Source of the DNA: Bacteroidota bacterium
Lineage (GTDB): Bacteria > Bacteroidota > Bacteroidia > Bacteroidales > UBA10428
NCBI GenBank assembly: GCA_023442525.1
Contig: JAEZZA010000024.1
Location: 1-61,982 of the forward strand
Length of the DNA: 61,982 bases
Direction of reading: 5' to 3'
In this document: positions 42,807 to 51,432 of the stretch, in pieces
Layout: every line of letters starts with the position of its first letter
Numbering within the stretch: position 1 is the stretch's first letter
Made by a program: the position numbers and the translations under genes
The notes under the pieces: model-generated
The model's database searches: none
Seen by the model: the letters and a program-made list of their open reading frames with translations, nothing else
What the model was told of the DNA's origin: nothing

Positions 42807-43502
42807 ATGACTACCAAAGAACGGTACAAAAATATTCTTGCGTGGTTCAGCGAACACATGCCCGTTGCCGAAACCGAACTGCATTACGAAGATGCATTTA
42901 GCCTGATCGTTTCCGTTATCCTCTCGGCACAATGCACCGATAAAAGAGTTAACATGGTAACCCCGGCCCTAATGGATCGGTTTCCCACCCCCGAAGCCAT
43001 GGCCGCTGCCACACAGGAAGAAATATTCTCTTACATAAAATCATGCTCTTACCCGAACAGCAAAGCACGTCATCTGCTCGAAATGTCGAAAAAACTGGTA
43101 TCGGGTTTCAACGGAAAAGTACCTCAAACTGTCGATGAACTGATGACACTTCCCGGAGTGGGAAGAAAAACTGCAAACGTTGTAACACTTGTTGCTTACG
43201 GTAACCCCGCCATGCCGGTAGATACGCATGTTTTCAGGGTGGCTGAAAGACTGGGACTAACAACCGGCGCGAAAAATCCGGCACAAACCGAGCAACAACT
43301 CCTTAAACATCTTCCCAAAGAAGTTCTGAATATTGCTCATCACTGGCTGATACTCCACGGACGGTACGTGTGCATAGCACGCAGACCAAAGTGCGAAGAG
43401 TGCGGCCTGAGAGTGTATTGCAGGTATGCTGATACCATGTTGAAAAAAAAATCACAAACTGGTAACCTTGATATTAAATCATCGTTAAACCAAGCACGAT
43501 AG
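42807..43502 (+). CDS. nth: Endonuclease III (DNA glycosylase/AP lyase)
   Basis: A 231-residue protein with the helix-hairpin-helix LPGVGRKTANV (residues 115-125) carrying the catalytic Lys121, and Asp139 in VDTHVFRVAERLG. The [4Fe-4S] ligands fit Cys189-x6-Cys196-x2-Cys199-x5-Cys205. It excises oxidised pyrimidines. It is about 20 residues longer than E. coli Nth, with a Lys/Ser-rich tail. The ATG at 42807 is supported by TTTAATTAAATTCGCAT just upstream, a weak promoter-like sequence; the mRNA may be nearly leaderless. Confidence 0.95.
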   Translation: MTTKERYKNILAWFSEHMPVAETELHYEDAFSLIVSVILSAQCTDKRVNMVTPALMDRFPTPEAMAAATQEEIFSYIKSCSYPNSKARHLLEMSKKLVSGFNGKVPQTVDELMTLPGVGRKTANVVTLVAYGNPAMPVDTHVFRVAERLGLTTGAKNPAQTEQQLLKHLPKEVLNIAHHWLILHGRYVCIARRPKCEECGLRVYCRYADTMLKKKSQTGNLDIKSSLNQAR

Positions 43503-43604
43503 TCAAAGTTTAGTTTGGATTTTGAACTGATGAAAATTAATCATAATTTACGGGAACAATTGATTCTTAAAATTTTAAGAAGCCAACCCATAATATTTTA
43601 ACCC

Positions 43605-44543
43605 ATGCAAAAGAATCGTTTCACCATTCACATTATTAGTATCGTACTCCTTGGCGGCACATTTTTACTGGCCGATTCCTGCAAGTCGAAGGACAAACAG
43701 GCAGGCAGAGAAGTGGGCATTGAAGATTTTCTGACCGAAGAGGATATTTTTGATGATATCGATAAAGCCAAGAAGATTTTTTATTCGCTTCCTTCTCCGC
43801 TTGAAACAGCGATGTTGCTTAAATCAGCAGGCATATCGTATAATGAGGCGATCCTGAATTCACTCAATAATGTCGACAAGTATTCCACCAACCGCAGCAA
43901 GGCGCTCAACCTGGGAATTTATACAACCGACCTGAGTCTTGCCTGCCTGTTCGATCAGCCTCAGACATCACTGAAATATATGGATGCCACCAAAAAACTG
44001 GCTATGGAAATGGGCATCAGCGACGCTATCGACGAGGAAACCCAGAAACGCCTGCAGGATAATCTCGATAAGCGTGATGTGGTAATGGACATAATTTCCG
44101 AAACTTTTCTGAATTCAAGTTCTTACCTGAAGGAAAACGATCAGCAGGATGTTGCAGCCATGGTACTGGTTGGCGGCTGGATCGAAGGACTTTATATCGG
44201 TACCCAGATGGTGGGCAATAACCCGGTCGCGAACAACAAACTGGTCGACCGTATTGCAGAACAAAAATTGTCATTCAGTATTGTTGAAAGAATGCTTCAG
44301 GATAATACCAAAAACCTCCGGGGTGAAGAAAACCGCGATATCATGGAACTGATCAACGAATTGCATGGTATAAAAACTGCGTTTGACAAAATTGAAGTAC
44401 AGACTTCATCTGTAAAAATCGACGGCAAGGACACCACAGACGTTGCAAAACTCAAATCACAAACCAAAATTACAGTTACGCCCGAGGCATTCGCCGAATT
44501 GCAGGCCGCTGTAAAATCATTAAGAACAAACTTCGTTCAATAA
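43605..44543 (+). CDS. Conserved-looking lipoprotein of unknown function
   Basis: Not recognised. The 312 residues start with a signal peptide ending in the lipobox LADSC (cysteine near residue 26), then acidic linker and a largely alpha-helical body: SLPSPLETAMLLKSAGISYNEAIL, NLGIYTTDLSLACLFDQPQTSLKYM, MVLVGGWIEGLYIGTQMV. It is anchored to the outer membrane or facing the periplasm. It is followed 12 bp later by a second small secreted protein, so the pair is probably co-transcribed. A palindrome CTTAAAATTTTAAG lies upstream at about 43566. Confidence 0.75.
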   Translation: MQKNRFTIHIISIVLLGGTFLLADSCKSKDKQAGREVGIEDFLTEEDIFDDIDKAKKIFYSLPSPLETAMLLKSAGISYNEAILNSLNNVDKYSTNRSKALNLGIYTTDLSLACLFDQPQTSLKYMDATKKLAMEMGISDAIDEETQKRLQDNLDKRDVVMDIISETFLNSSSYLKENDQQDVAAMVLVGGWIEGLYIGTQMVGNNPVANNKLVDRIAEQKLSFSIVERMLQDNTKNLRGEENRDIMELINELHGIKTAFDKIEVQTSSVKIDGKDTTDVAKLKSQTKITVTPEAFAELQAAVKSLRTNFVQ

Positions 44544-44555
44544 ATCAAGATAGCC

Positions 44556-44996
44556 ATGAAAAAGTTTTTGCCCATCATTACCATTATATTCACACTGTTT
44601 GCTGTTACTTCAGGCGTTAACGCGCAATGTAAGGGATTTGCCAAGAAGCTCTGTAAACTTGAACTGCAGGGGTATATACACGACGGCAATTATCACGCGG
44701 CTATACTCACCGAAGGCGAAGAGGCGGAGTTATACAAAACTTTTTACTCGGGACAGAATTACCGTCTGGCTATCTGCGGATCGGAAGCACTTCCTCCCAT
44801 TGAATTCCAGGTTGTGGATGCATACAAGAATGTACTCTACGACAATAAAAATAATGAAAACGGAGCGGTTTGGGATTTCACTCTTGAATCGAGCCAACAG
44901 CTTAAGGTTATTGTAAAGGTCCCCGACTCCGGCCAAAAATCCGAATTCCCCAACAGCGGCTGCGTGGCTATTATGTTTGGGTTTCAGGAGAAGTAG
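44556..44996 (+). CDS. Small secreted protein of unknown function
   Basis: A 146-residue protein with signal peptide MKKFLPIITIIFTLFAVTSGVNA, cleaved before QCKGFAKK. The mature part is beta-rich with four cysteines (QCKG, LCKL, ICGS, SGCV) that could form disulfides. No family recognised. It is coupled to the lipoprotein gene upstream (12-bp gap) and is convergent with uvrA. The 3' end is followed by a heptamer hairpin that may terminate its transcript. Confidence 0.75.
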   Translation: MKKFLPIITIIFTLFAVTSGVNAQCKGFAKKLCKLELQGYIHDGNYHAAILTEGEEAELYKTFYSGQNYRLAICGSEALPPIEFQVVDAYKNVLYDNKNNENGAVWDFTLESSQQLKVIVKVPDSGQKSEFPNSGCVAIMFGFQEK

Positions 44997-45004
44997 GATT
45001 CATG

Positions 45005-45066
45005 CTACAGGCTACAGGCTAGAGGACGTATTCTACTGTAGCCTGTAGCCTGTAGCCTGTAGCCTG
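45005..45066. repeat. Inverted heptamer arrays between convergent genes, hairpin/terminator candidate
   Basis: CTACAGGCTACAGGCTA (45005-45021) is the perfect reverse complement of 45039-45055, giving a 17-bp stem and a 17-nt loop. The right arm continues as the array to 45066 and on into TTTTT. The units are the same CAGGCTA heptamer as at 1-66 and 2394-2513. Because the genes converge here, the hairpin may stop transcripts from the left gene. Confidence 0.85.
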
Positions 45067-47858
45067 TTTTTCAGATATTTTCCCGTATACGATTCTTTGC
45101 ACTTAACCAACCCCTCCGGCGTACCCTCAAACACCAAATACCCCCCGTTATCACCGCCTTCGGGGCCGAGATCGATTACCCAGTCGGCTGTTTTGATTAC
45201 TTCAGGATTGTGTTCGATGATTACTACTGTATGTCCGTTTGCTATTAACGCGTTAAATGAATCAAGCAGTTTTTTGATATCATGGAAATGAAGTCCTGTT
45301 GTAGGCTCATCAAAAAAGAACATCACCGGTTCATTGCTTTTTTCCACTCCTAAAAATGACGCCAGCTTCACTCTCTGGCTCTCACCTCCCGAAAGTGTAC
45401 TGGAAGCCTGTCCCAGCTTTACATATCCCAGTCCCACATCTGCCAATGGTTGCAGCTTACGGGCTATGGTCTTTTCGGTTGTTCCCTTATGTCGTCCGAA
45501 GAATTCAATTGCTTCTTCAATCGACATTTCAAGCACATCAAAAATACTTTTGCCATCGAAATGCACTTCGAGCACGTCGTCTCTGAACCGTCGGCCATGA
45601 CAGCTTTCGCATACCAGATGCACATCGGCCATGAACTGCATTTCCACCTTGATCTCACCTTCGCCCTGACATTCGGGACACCGGCCTCCTTCGATGTTAA
45701 AAGAAAAATGAGAGGGCGTAAATCCGTTGTATTTCGATAACTGCTGCGCTGCAAATAATTTCCGGATCTCGTCGTATGCCTTCACATAGGTTACCGGGTT
45801 CGACCTCGTCGATTTCCCGATTGGGTTCTGATCGACGAATTCCACTGCCGATATTCGTTTCAGGTCGCCCCCGAGTTTGCCAAATTTTCCAGTTTTATCG
45901 ACGGCCCCGTTAATTGCTTTGTTCAGGGCAGGGTGTACCACTCCTTTAATTAATGAGGATTTCCCAGAACCGCTGACGCCTGTTATCACAGTCATCGCGT
46001 TCAGCGGAATCCTTACCTGGATATTCTTCAGGTTGTTTTCCCTGACACCGGTGAATTCAATATAGTTATTCCATTTTCTGCGAGTGGCTGGCACGTCTAT
46101 TTTCAGTTCTCCCCGGAGGTACTTTGCGGTTAACCCATCGTTCTTCAGTAATTCCTTACCCGTGCCTTTGAAAACAATCTCGCCGCCGAGCCGGCCAGCC
46201 AGAGGACCTATATCAATAATTTCATCTGCCGCCCTGATGATCTCTTCTTCGTGTTCGACAACCAGCACCGTATTGCCTATTTTCTTCAGATTCTTCAGCA
46301 CATTCACCAGCAACCCGGTATCGCGGGGGTGGAGTCCTATCGACGGTTCATCCAGAATATAAAGCGATCCCACCAGGCTGCTTCCGAGAGTGGTTGCCAG
46401 GTTGATTCGCTGTGATTCACCACCCGAGAGTGTGGAAGACAGCCGGTTAAGCGTAAGATATCCGAGTCCCACGTCGACCAGGTATTTCAACCGGGTTCTG
46501 ATCTCGGTGAGTATACGATCGGCCACGATACTGTCGTGTTTATTCAGCTTAATGCCGTTGAAGAATTCAACCAGGCTGGAAACCGGCATCAGTACCAGTT
46601 CGGGTACCGTTGTACCGTTTATTTTAATGTATGATGCTTCTTTTTTGAGTCGCGTGCCACGGCATTCGGGACAGGTGGTTTTTCCCCTGTAGCGTGAAAG
46701 CAGGACGCGGTACTGAATCTTGTATTTTTTCTCTTCAACGTGCTTGAAGAAGTCGTTGATGCCGTGAAAATGCCTGTTGCCGTTCCACAGCAGATCGCGT
46801 TGCTCGTCGGTCAGCTCATAGTAGGGACGGTGAATGGGAAAGTTATACTTGCCGGCATTGTAGATGATCCGTTCTTTCCATTTGACCATTTTTTCGCCCT
46901 TCCAGCATACCACGGCATCGTCGTAAACCGACAGGCTTTTGTTGGGTATCACCAGATCCTCGTCGATACCTATAACCTTTCCGTAGCCTTCACAGAGAGG
47001 ACAGGCGCCGACGGGGTTATTGAAATTGAAGGTATGAACAGTGGGTTCTTCGAAAGCGATACCGTCGGCTTCGAACTTGTTGCTGAATGTACGTTCGCGG
47101 CCATCTTCACCGGCCATTTTAACTATGCACTTGCCTTCGCCCGAGGTAAATGCCATTTGGGCCGAATCGGCATACCGTGTTTTGGAATCATCATCATCGG
47201 CGACAGCCACGCGGTCGATAACCACGCGGATTTTATCCTTTTTGGATGGCGAATACTTCACAACGGCTTCTTCGAGTTTAACGATATCGTTGTTGATATC
47301 GAGCCGGGAGATACCCTGGTGTTTCAGATCTTCGAGCTGCTGGGCAAAGCTGAGCGAACCGTTTGTGTTGAGCGGATACAGAATAAGCAAGCGGGTTCCG
47401 GCGGGGAACGATGTGATATAATCCACCACGTCGGTGGCCGTTTCTTTTTTGACTATTTCACCGGAGACGGGCGAATACGTCTTTCCAATCCGTGCGTAGA
47501 GAAGTTTGATGTAGTCGTATATTTCGGTGGATGTGCCAACCGTTGACCTCGGGTTGCGGGTGTTCACTTTTTGTTCGATGGCGATAGCAGGAGGCAGGCC
47601 TCTGATGAAATCCACTTCGGGCTTGTTCATTCTGCCCAGAAACTGACGGGCGTACGAAGAGAGGCTTTCGACGTATCTGCGCTGGCCTTCGGCATAAATG
47701 GTGTCGAAAGCGAGAGATGACTTACCGGAACCTGACAGACCGGTGATAACAATCATCTTGTCGCGCGGGATATTTAAACTTATGTTTTTAAGATTGTGAA
47801 CCCTTGCCCCTGAAACTTCAATGGCATTTTTATCGTATAACAAATTACTTTCAGGCAT
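45033..47858 (-). CDS. uvrA: Excinuclease ABC subunit A
   Basis: A full-length UvrA (941 residues): Walker A GLSGSGKSSL (N-terminal ATPase), zinc-finger pair CPLC...CRGTR and CPECQGEGE...CESCHG, two ABC signatures LSGGESQR and a second Walker A GVSGSGKSSL with DEPTTGLH. It starts nucleotide excision repair with UvrB. Its C-terminus is altered: after YTGKYLKN the final RLQATGYRLQ is encoded by the CAGGCTA heptamer array, which also provides the TAG stop. The added residues are probably harmless because the UvrA core ends before them. A TACTTTTG box (47918-47911) upstream suggests a promoter. Confidence 0.95.
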   Translation of the reverse strand: MPESNLLYDKNAIEVSGARVHNLKNISLNIPRDKMIVITGLSGSGKSSLAFDTIYAEGQRRYVESLSSYARQFLGRMNKPEVDFIRGLPPAIAIEQKVNTRNPRSTVGTSTEIYDYIKLLYARIGKTYSPVSGEIVKKETATDVVDYITSFPAGTRLLILYPLNTNGSLSFAQQLEDLKHQGISRLDINNDIVKLEEAVVKYSPSKKDKIRVVIDRVAVADDDDSKTRYADSAQMAFTSGEGKCIVKMAGEDGRERTFSNKFEADGIAFEEPTVHTFNFNNPVGACPLCEGYGKVIGIDEDLVIPNKSLSVYDDAVVCWKGEKMVKWKERIIYNAGKYNFPIHRPYYELTDEQRDLLWNGNRHFHGINDFFKHVEEKKYKIQYRVLLSRYRGKTTCPECRGTRLKKEASYIKINGTTVPELVLMPVSSLVEFFNGIKLNKHDSIVADRILTEIRTRLKYLVDVGLGYLTLNRLSSTLSGGESQRINLATTLGSSLVGSLYILDEPSIGLHPRDTGLLVNVLKNLKKIGNTVLVVEHEEEIIRAADEIIDIGPLAGRLGGEIVFKGTGKELLKNDGLTAKYLRGELKIDVPATRRKWNNYIEFTGVRENNLKNIQVRIPLNAMTVITGVSGSGKSSLIKGVVHPALNKAINGAVDKTGKFGKLGGDLKRISAVEFVDQNPIGKSTRSNPVTYVKAYDEIRKLFAAQQLSKYNGFTPSHFSFNIEGGRCPECQGEGEIKVEMQFMADVHLVCESCHGRRFRDDVLEVHFDGKSIFDVLEMSIEEAIEFFGRHKGTTEKTIARKLQPLADVGLGYVKLGQASSTLSGGESQRVKLASFLGVEKSNEPVMFFFDEPTTGLHFHDIKKLLDSFNALIANGHTVVIIEHNPEVIKTADWVIDLGPEGGDNGGYLVFEGTPEGLVKCKESYTGKYLKNRLQATGYRLQ

Positions 47859-47910
47859 TGAAAAAAAACGTACGGTACTTGAGAATTATTTGAAAAAAAA
47901 ATTATTTTCG

Positions 47911-47918
47911 CAAAAGTA
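47911..47918 (-). promoter_or_regulatory. Possible -7 box of uvrA
   Basis: The minus strand reads TACTTTTG, matching TAnnTTTG, 53 bp upstream of the uvrA ATG. There is no clear -33 element. No SOS box was recognised. Confidence 0.35.
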
Positions 47919-48013
47919 TTCGATTATTTGAAACAATATTCGAGTCTCAATAGTTTATTAACCACATTAAGGAGGACTGCCTATCGCCCCAATTCTACTT
48001 TAACTTTTTGCTG

Positions 48014-48030
48014 AAAAGGAGGTAGTTTTG
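48014..48030 (+). promoter_or_regulatory. Strong Shine-Dalgarno with TTG start for the sigma factor
   Basis: aaaaggaggtag at 48014-48025 contains AGGAGG and is followed by TTG at 48028. A second GGAGG at 47971-47975 has no start codon nearby. The site decides the start of the sigma-factor gene. Confidence 0.65.
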
Positions 48031-48615
48031 AATAACATTTATTTAGCTGATCAGGAGCTTGTAAACAAGTTCATCAGCGGCGATATGAACAGTCTTGAAC
48101 TGCTCATTAACAGGTACCGGAAACAGGTTTACACTTACATTTATCTTCTTGTAAAGAATCAGCATCTCGCTGAGGATATATTTCAGGATACGTTTATTAA
48201 GGTAATCAGGAGTCTTGATGGCGGGAAATACCAGGACAATGGTAAATTTCTCGCGTGGGTATTGCGAATTGCACATAACCTGGTAATTGATCATTACCGT
48301 AAGGAGAGGCAATTAAATGCCACGTCGCGTGAGGATTTCGGACTTGATATCCTGAATTCAAACCGGTATGCGGTACAGCCGGCGGAATCAGGGATTATCG
48401 ACAGGCAGATCCGGAAGGATATCCGCAATCTGATCGACTGTCTTCCGGAAGAGCAAAAAGAAGTATTGATCCTGAGGCAATATTGTGAATTAAGTTTCAA
48501 GGAGATTGCCGACCACACCAACGTGAGTATTAACACTGCATTGGGTCGTATGCGCTACGCACTGATTAACCTTCGCCGGATGGTGAAGGAAAGAAATTTG
48601 TCCTTAACAGCGTAA
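48028..48615 (+). CDS. Sigma-70 family (ECF-like) RNA polymerase sigma factor
   Basis: A 195-residue factor with sigma region 2 (LINRYRKQVYTYIYLLVKNQHLAEDIFQDTFIKV, then KFLAWVLRIAHNLVIDHYRKER) and region 4 (CLPEEQKEVLILRQYCELSFKEIADHTNVSINTALGRMRYALINLRR). No anti-sigma gene is adjacent. Translation appears to begin at TTG (48028) with an exact AGGAGG Shine-Dalgarno at 48017-48022, 5 bp upstream; both the strong SD and the TTG are unusual in this phylum. Its regulon is unknown. Confidence 0.9.
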   Translation: MNNIYLADQELVNKFISGDMNSLELLINRYRKQVYTYIYLLVKNQHLAEDIFQDTFIKVIRSLDGGKYQDNGKFLAWVLRIAHNLVIDHYRKERQLNATSREDFGLDILNSNRYAVQPAESGIIDRQIRKDIRNLIDCLPEEQKEVLILRQYCELSFKEIADHTNVSINTALGRMRYALINLRRMVKERNLSLTA

Positions 48616-48646
48616 TCGGAGTCCGGTCATTGAGAGGAGCGCAGCG

Positions 48647-48762
48647 ACTGTCGGACGCCTTGTCAGGCCCGCGGGGAGAAAGGTGTCCGACGGTTTTGTT
48701 AGCAGCGTAAAAAACCTGACAGAGTTCGCAGAACCTGTCAGAGTTTGAAACATTGTAACAAT
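48647..48762 (+). repeat. Dispersed double-hairpin repeat, copy 2
   Basis: Both hairpins of the copy at 42611 are present, with a shorter linker (ttgttagcagcgtaa). The motif aggagcgcagcgactg just ahead also occurs at 29018-29033. It lies after the sigma-factor gene. Confidence 0.88.
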
Positions 48763-48888
48763 GCAATGACTTGCAATCAAATGAAACAACCTGTCCGTTA
48801 TATGAAAAATCAAATTTTTTATTATCTTCACAATTCATTTTAATTTGGTGCGTTCTTTCTGTGATTATTTATTAATTAAATCAGTCCT

Positions 48889-49113
48889 ATGAATAGAACC
48901 TTTACCATGTATGGTTCAGCCAAATTGTGTGATGATAGTGAAAATGAGTTAATTAAGCTTACCGGGTTTCTCGAAAGCGAGGAACTCGAGGCAGTTGGTT
49001 ATTACCTGAAAGGTCTTCAAAGTGATGTTGATGATGATGTGGTGAGGAGGATCGTGGATTTTTCGAAAAAGTATAACCGGTCTCCGCACAAGGAGAACAA
49101 GCCAGCTTATTGA
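48889..49113 (+). CDS. Small acidic protein of unknown function
   Basis: A 74-residue protein without signal peptide or membrane segment. It is rich in Glu/Asp/Leu, for example ENELIKLTGFLESEELEAVGYYLKGL and SDVDDDVVRRIVDFSKKY. It is cytoplasmic and may be helical. Not recognised. It lies 273 bp after the sigma-factor gene and is followed by a good terminator, which supports it as a real short transcription unit. A functional link with the sigma factor is only positional. Confidence 0.6.
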   Translation: MNRTFTMYGSAKLCDDSENELIKLTGFLESEELEAVGYYLKGLQSDVDDDVVRRIVDFSKKYNRSPHKENKPAY

Positions 49114-49130
49114 TTCATGAATGAACTGTT

Positions 49131-49160
49131 AACCGTTAGCTTAGGCTAACGGTTTTTTTT
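49131..49160 (+). terminator. Intrinsic terminator overlapping the mdh 3' end
   Basis: AACCGTTAGC (49131-49140), loop TTAG, GCTAACGGTT (49145-49154) and a run of eight Ts. The right arm and T-run are coding sequence for the last residues of mdh (EEKKPLA) on the opposite strand. It has no T-run on the minus side, so it serves the small gene. Confidence 0.9.
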
Positions 49161-50088
49161 CTTCCAACCTGTCGAGTACATCCATCATTTCTCTTACAGC
49201 TTTTGCGCTGCCATGGAGTTCTTCCATTTCCTTATCGGTGAGGGTAAGTTCAATAATTCTTTCGACACCATTTCTGCTAAGGATTACCGGTACACCTACA
49301 AATACATTATTCAATCCGTATTCTCCCTCTAGTTTCACGCAACATGGGAACACCCTGCGGTGGTTGCGGATCACGGCTTCGGCCATACGGGCTGCAGCCG
49401 AGCCGGGAGCGTACCAGGCCGATGTACCCATCAGCTTAACTATTTCTCCGCCTCCAAAGCGGGTACGTTCCACTATGGCATCGATTTTTTCCTTTGGAAG
49501 AAGGTCGGTTACCGGAATTCCTGCCACCGTTGTATATCTTGGGAGAGGAACCATGGTATCTCCGTGGCCTCCTAGTAGTAACGCACTGATGTCCTTTGGC
49601 GAAACATTCAGCTCGTCGGCTATAAATGCTTTATACCGGCCGGTATCTAGAATTCCGGCCATACCCATTACCCGTGTTCTTGGAAATTTAGAGGTGATAT
49701 ATGCCTGGTATGTCATTACATCCAGCGGGTTGGAAACCACAATAATGACGGCGCAGGGGGAGTATTGAATCACCTGTTCGGTAACATGCTTAACTATTAC
49801 CGCGTTGGTTTCGATGAGGTCGTCGCGGCTCATTCCCGGTTTACGGGGAAGGCCCGAAGTGATGACGACAACTGTTGAATTTGCCGTAGCCAGGTAGTTG
49901 TTGGTTACACCAATGGTTCGGGCATCGTACCGGTCGATTGGCGCACTCTGCCAGATGTCGAGGGCTTTGCCCTCGGCAATACCGGGTTTGATGTCAAGCA
50001 GTACAATTTCGTGCGCTGCATCGCGGTGTGCCAATACATCGGCACAGGTGGCACCTACATTTCCGGCTCCGATTACGGTAATCTTCAT
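49141..50088 (-). CDS. mdh: Malate dehydrogenase
   Basis: A 315-residue LDH-like malate dehydrogenase. It has the NAD motif KITVIGAGNVGATCADVL, the substrate-loop region ITSGLPRKPGMSRDDLI with catalytic arginines, the proton relay IVVSNPLDVMT and GHGDTMVPLPRY with the catalytic histidine. It interconverts malate and oxaloacetate. The ATG at 50088 is chosen; an ORF extends 20 codons upstream without family support. The last codons overlap a terminator for the convergent gene. A possible promoter (TTTG-N21-TATTTTTA, minus strand) lies at 50143-50111. Confidence 0.95.
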   Translation of the reverse strand: MKITVIGAGNVGATCADVLAHRDAAHEIVLLDIKPGIAEGKALDIWQSAPIDRYDARTIGVTNNYLATANSTVVVITSGLPRKPGMSRDDLIETNAVIVKHVTEQVIQYSPCAVIIVVSNPLDVMTYQAYITSKFPRTRVMGMAGILDTGRYKAFIADELNVSPKDISALLLGGHGDTMVPLPRYTTVAGIPVTDLLPKEKIDAIVERTRFGGGEIVKLMGTSAWYAPGSAAARMAEAVIRNHRRVFPCCVKLEGEYGLNNVFVGVPVILSRNGVERIIELTLTDKEMEELHGSAKAVREMMDVLDRLEEKKPLA

Positions 50089-50110
50089 GTTTTGTTTTAA
50101 GGATAAGATG

Positions 50111-50143
50111 TAAAAATAGTCATTTTCTTGTAAAGAAAACAAA
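50111..50143 (-). promoter_or_regulatory. Possible mdh promoter
   Basis: On the minus strand TTTG (50143-50140) is followed after 21 bp by TATTTTTA (50118-50111), a 6 of 8 match to TAnnTTTG, about 25 bp upstream of the mdh ATG. Confidence 0.35.
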
Positions 50144-50166
50144 GGCAATACGGAGTTTCGTCAGAA

Positions 50167-50258
50167 GTCAGGAAGCGCCCCCCGATCCTCCTGACAGGTG
50201 TTCCTCTCTTGTCAGGTATTGATCGGTTAAATGCCGGCAGTCCGGAGACTGCGAGTAG
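50167..50258 (+). repeat. 92-bp dispersed repeat, copy A
   Basis: Begins gtcaggaagcgccccccgat and ends with the palindrome gcagtccggagactgc plus gagtag. It is 88 of 92 identical to copy B at 51433-51524 in the same orientation. The two copies flank the phosphotriesterase-family gene. Confidence 0.92.
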
Positions 50259-50278
50259 CGGATGGCCGGTGATTGGCT

Positions 50279-50335
50279 GGAAACTGTCGGACGCCTTGAA
50301 AGGATTGTGGGGAGGGAGGTGTCCGACCGTTTTTA
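50279..50335 (+). repeat. Dispersed double-hairpin repeat, first-half copy
   Basis: aaactgtcggacgcctt...gaggtgtccgacc: the first hairpin of the 42611 element, without the second. It lies between mdh and the phosphotriesterase-like gene. Confidence 0.85.
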
Positions 50336-50376
50336 AGGAGTGGCGACTAGCTACAACGCTTTGTGTTTAAAAAAAA

Positions 50377-51369
50377 CTACAACTTCCTCACTCTGATTAT
50401 ATACGCCTCACGGGGGTTTGTCACCGTGAGGAGTTGCCAGTCTTCTTCGGTAAATCCCTTATCAAGCAGGGCAGGTTTCAGATGCGTGAAGAGAGCCGTA
50501 TAACCCCTGTACTGCACACTGGAAGGAGCAATAACATCGTACCAGCCGGCATCATGTGAAATCAATACCCTGGATAACAGATCATTCTGTTTCAGGTGCA
50601 CCAGCAAGTCTACGTACTGCTCAAAATTGCCGGTCATCACATTGTCAAGCGACACCCAGCATCCCTGCCGCGCGGCAGCAACCCTTCCGGTATCGGTTCC
50701 ACCCTGCGCATGAGTCCATACCATCGCCGACGGGTCGACGCCTTCTTCCTTTAATATCCTGATTTCTTCCATAGCCGGGGCATCGGGACCAGTATGTGCA
50801 TTTATGGTGAGTCCGGTTGCCAGATGCGTACGTGCAGCCGCACGCACTAATTTTTCATGTATCGGCGAAAGGACAGAATCAGCCGGCACGGCAATTTTTA
50901 TGAATCCGGGTTTAATACCGGTGTTTTCAATTCCGTTTTGAAATTCCTTGATCCAAATTCCGGCCATTTCATCGGGTGTCATAGTGAAAGCCTGATCGGG
51001 GATGGCTTTATTGTCGATTGCCCCATAGAAGCCTGTATTGGTGATAATGTTCAGCTTACTTTGCTGCGACAGGCGTTTCAGCAACAGGGGATCGCGACCC
51101 AGATAAGCCGGTGTACATTCCACAATGGTATTCACACCTGCTCTGGCGGCTTCTTCAAGCCAGGGTAGTACCTGTGAAATAACCACGTCTTTATTCCACC
51201 GGTGATAGCCGGTGCTGTCGGCTCCCACAAAATCCACCAGGAAGTGCTCATGCGGAAGCACGGTTCCCATTTGTGCGGGATCAAGGGGACCGTTCACTGT
51301 CATTACCATTTCGTCGGGCCCGCTGCAGGCCGTTACTAATAATAGTAGCAGAGGTAATAGGTTTTTCAT
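50377..51369 (-). CDS. Phosphotriesterase-family (amidohydrolase) lipoprotein
   Basis: A lipoprotein signal (MKNLLPLLLLLVTAC, cysteine at 15) precedes a TIM-barrel amidohydrolase. Metal-ligand motifs are VLPHEHFL (HxH), FIKIAVP (the lysine that would be carbamylated), INAHTG, THAQGG and ISHDAGWYD. The family includes phosphotriesterase and lactonase-like enzymes; the substrate is not evident. Surface or periplasmic location is expected from the lipid anchor. Flanked by direct copies of a 92-bp repeat. Start ATG 51369. Confidence 0.88.
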   Translation of the reverse strand: MKNLLPLLLLLVTACSGPDEMVMTVNGPLDPAQMGTVLPHEHFLVDFVGADSTGYHRWNKDVVISQVLPWLEEAARAGVNTIVECTPAYLGRDPLLLKRLSQQSKLNIITNTGFYGAIDNKAIPDQAFTMTPDEMAGIWIKEFQNGIENTGIKPGFIKIAVPADSVLSPIHEKLVRAAARTHLATGLTINAHTGPDAPAMEEIRILKEEGVDPSAMVWTHAQGGTDTGRVAAARQGCWVSLDNVMTGNFEQYVDLLVHLKQNDLLSRVLISHDAGWYDVIAPSSVQYRGYTALFTHLKPALLDKGFTEEDWQLLTVTNPREAYIIRVRKL

Positions 51370-51432
51370 TTGGTGTTTTTTTGTAAAGATAGTTACTAAT
51401 TCACGGTCGCAAACCTGACAGGAGTAATACCT

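Noticed and set aside
46740..47546. 268-codon ORF on the plus strand opposite uvrA
   Set aside because: It is fully antisense to a strongly supported gene and has no recognisable motif.
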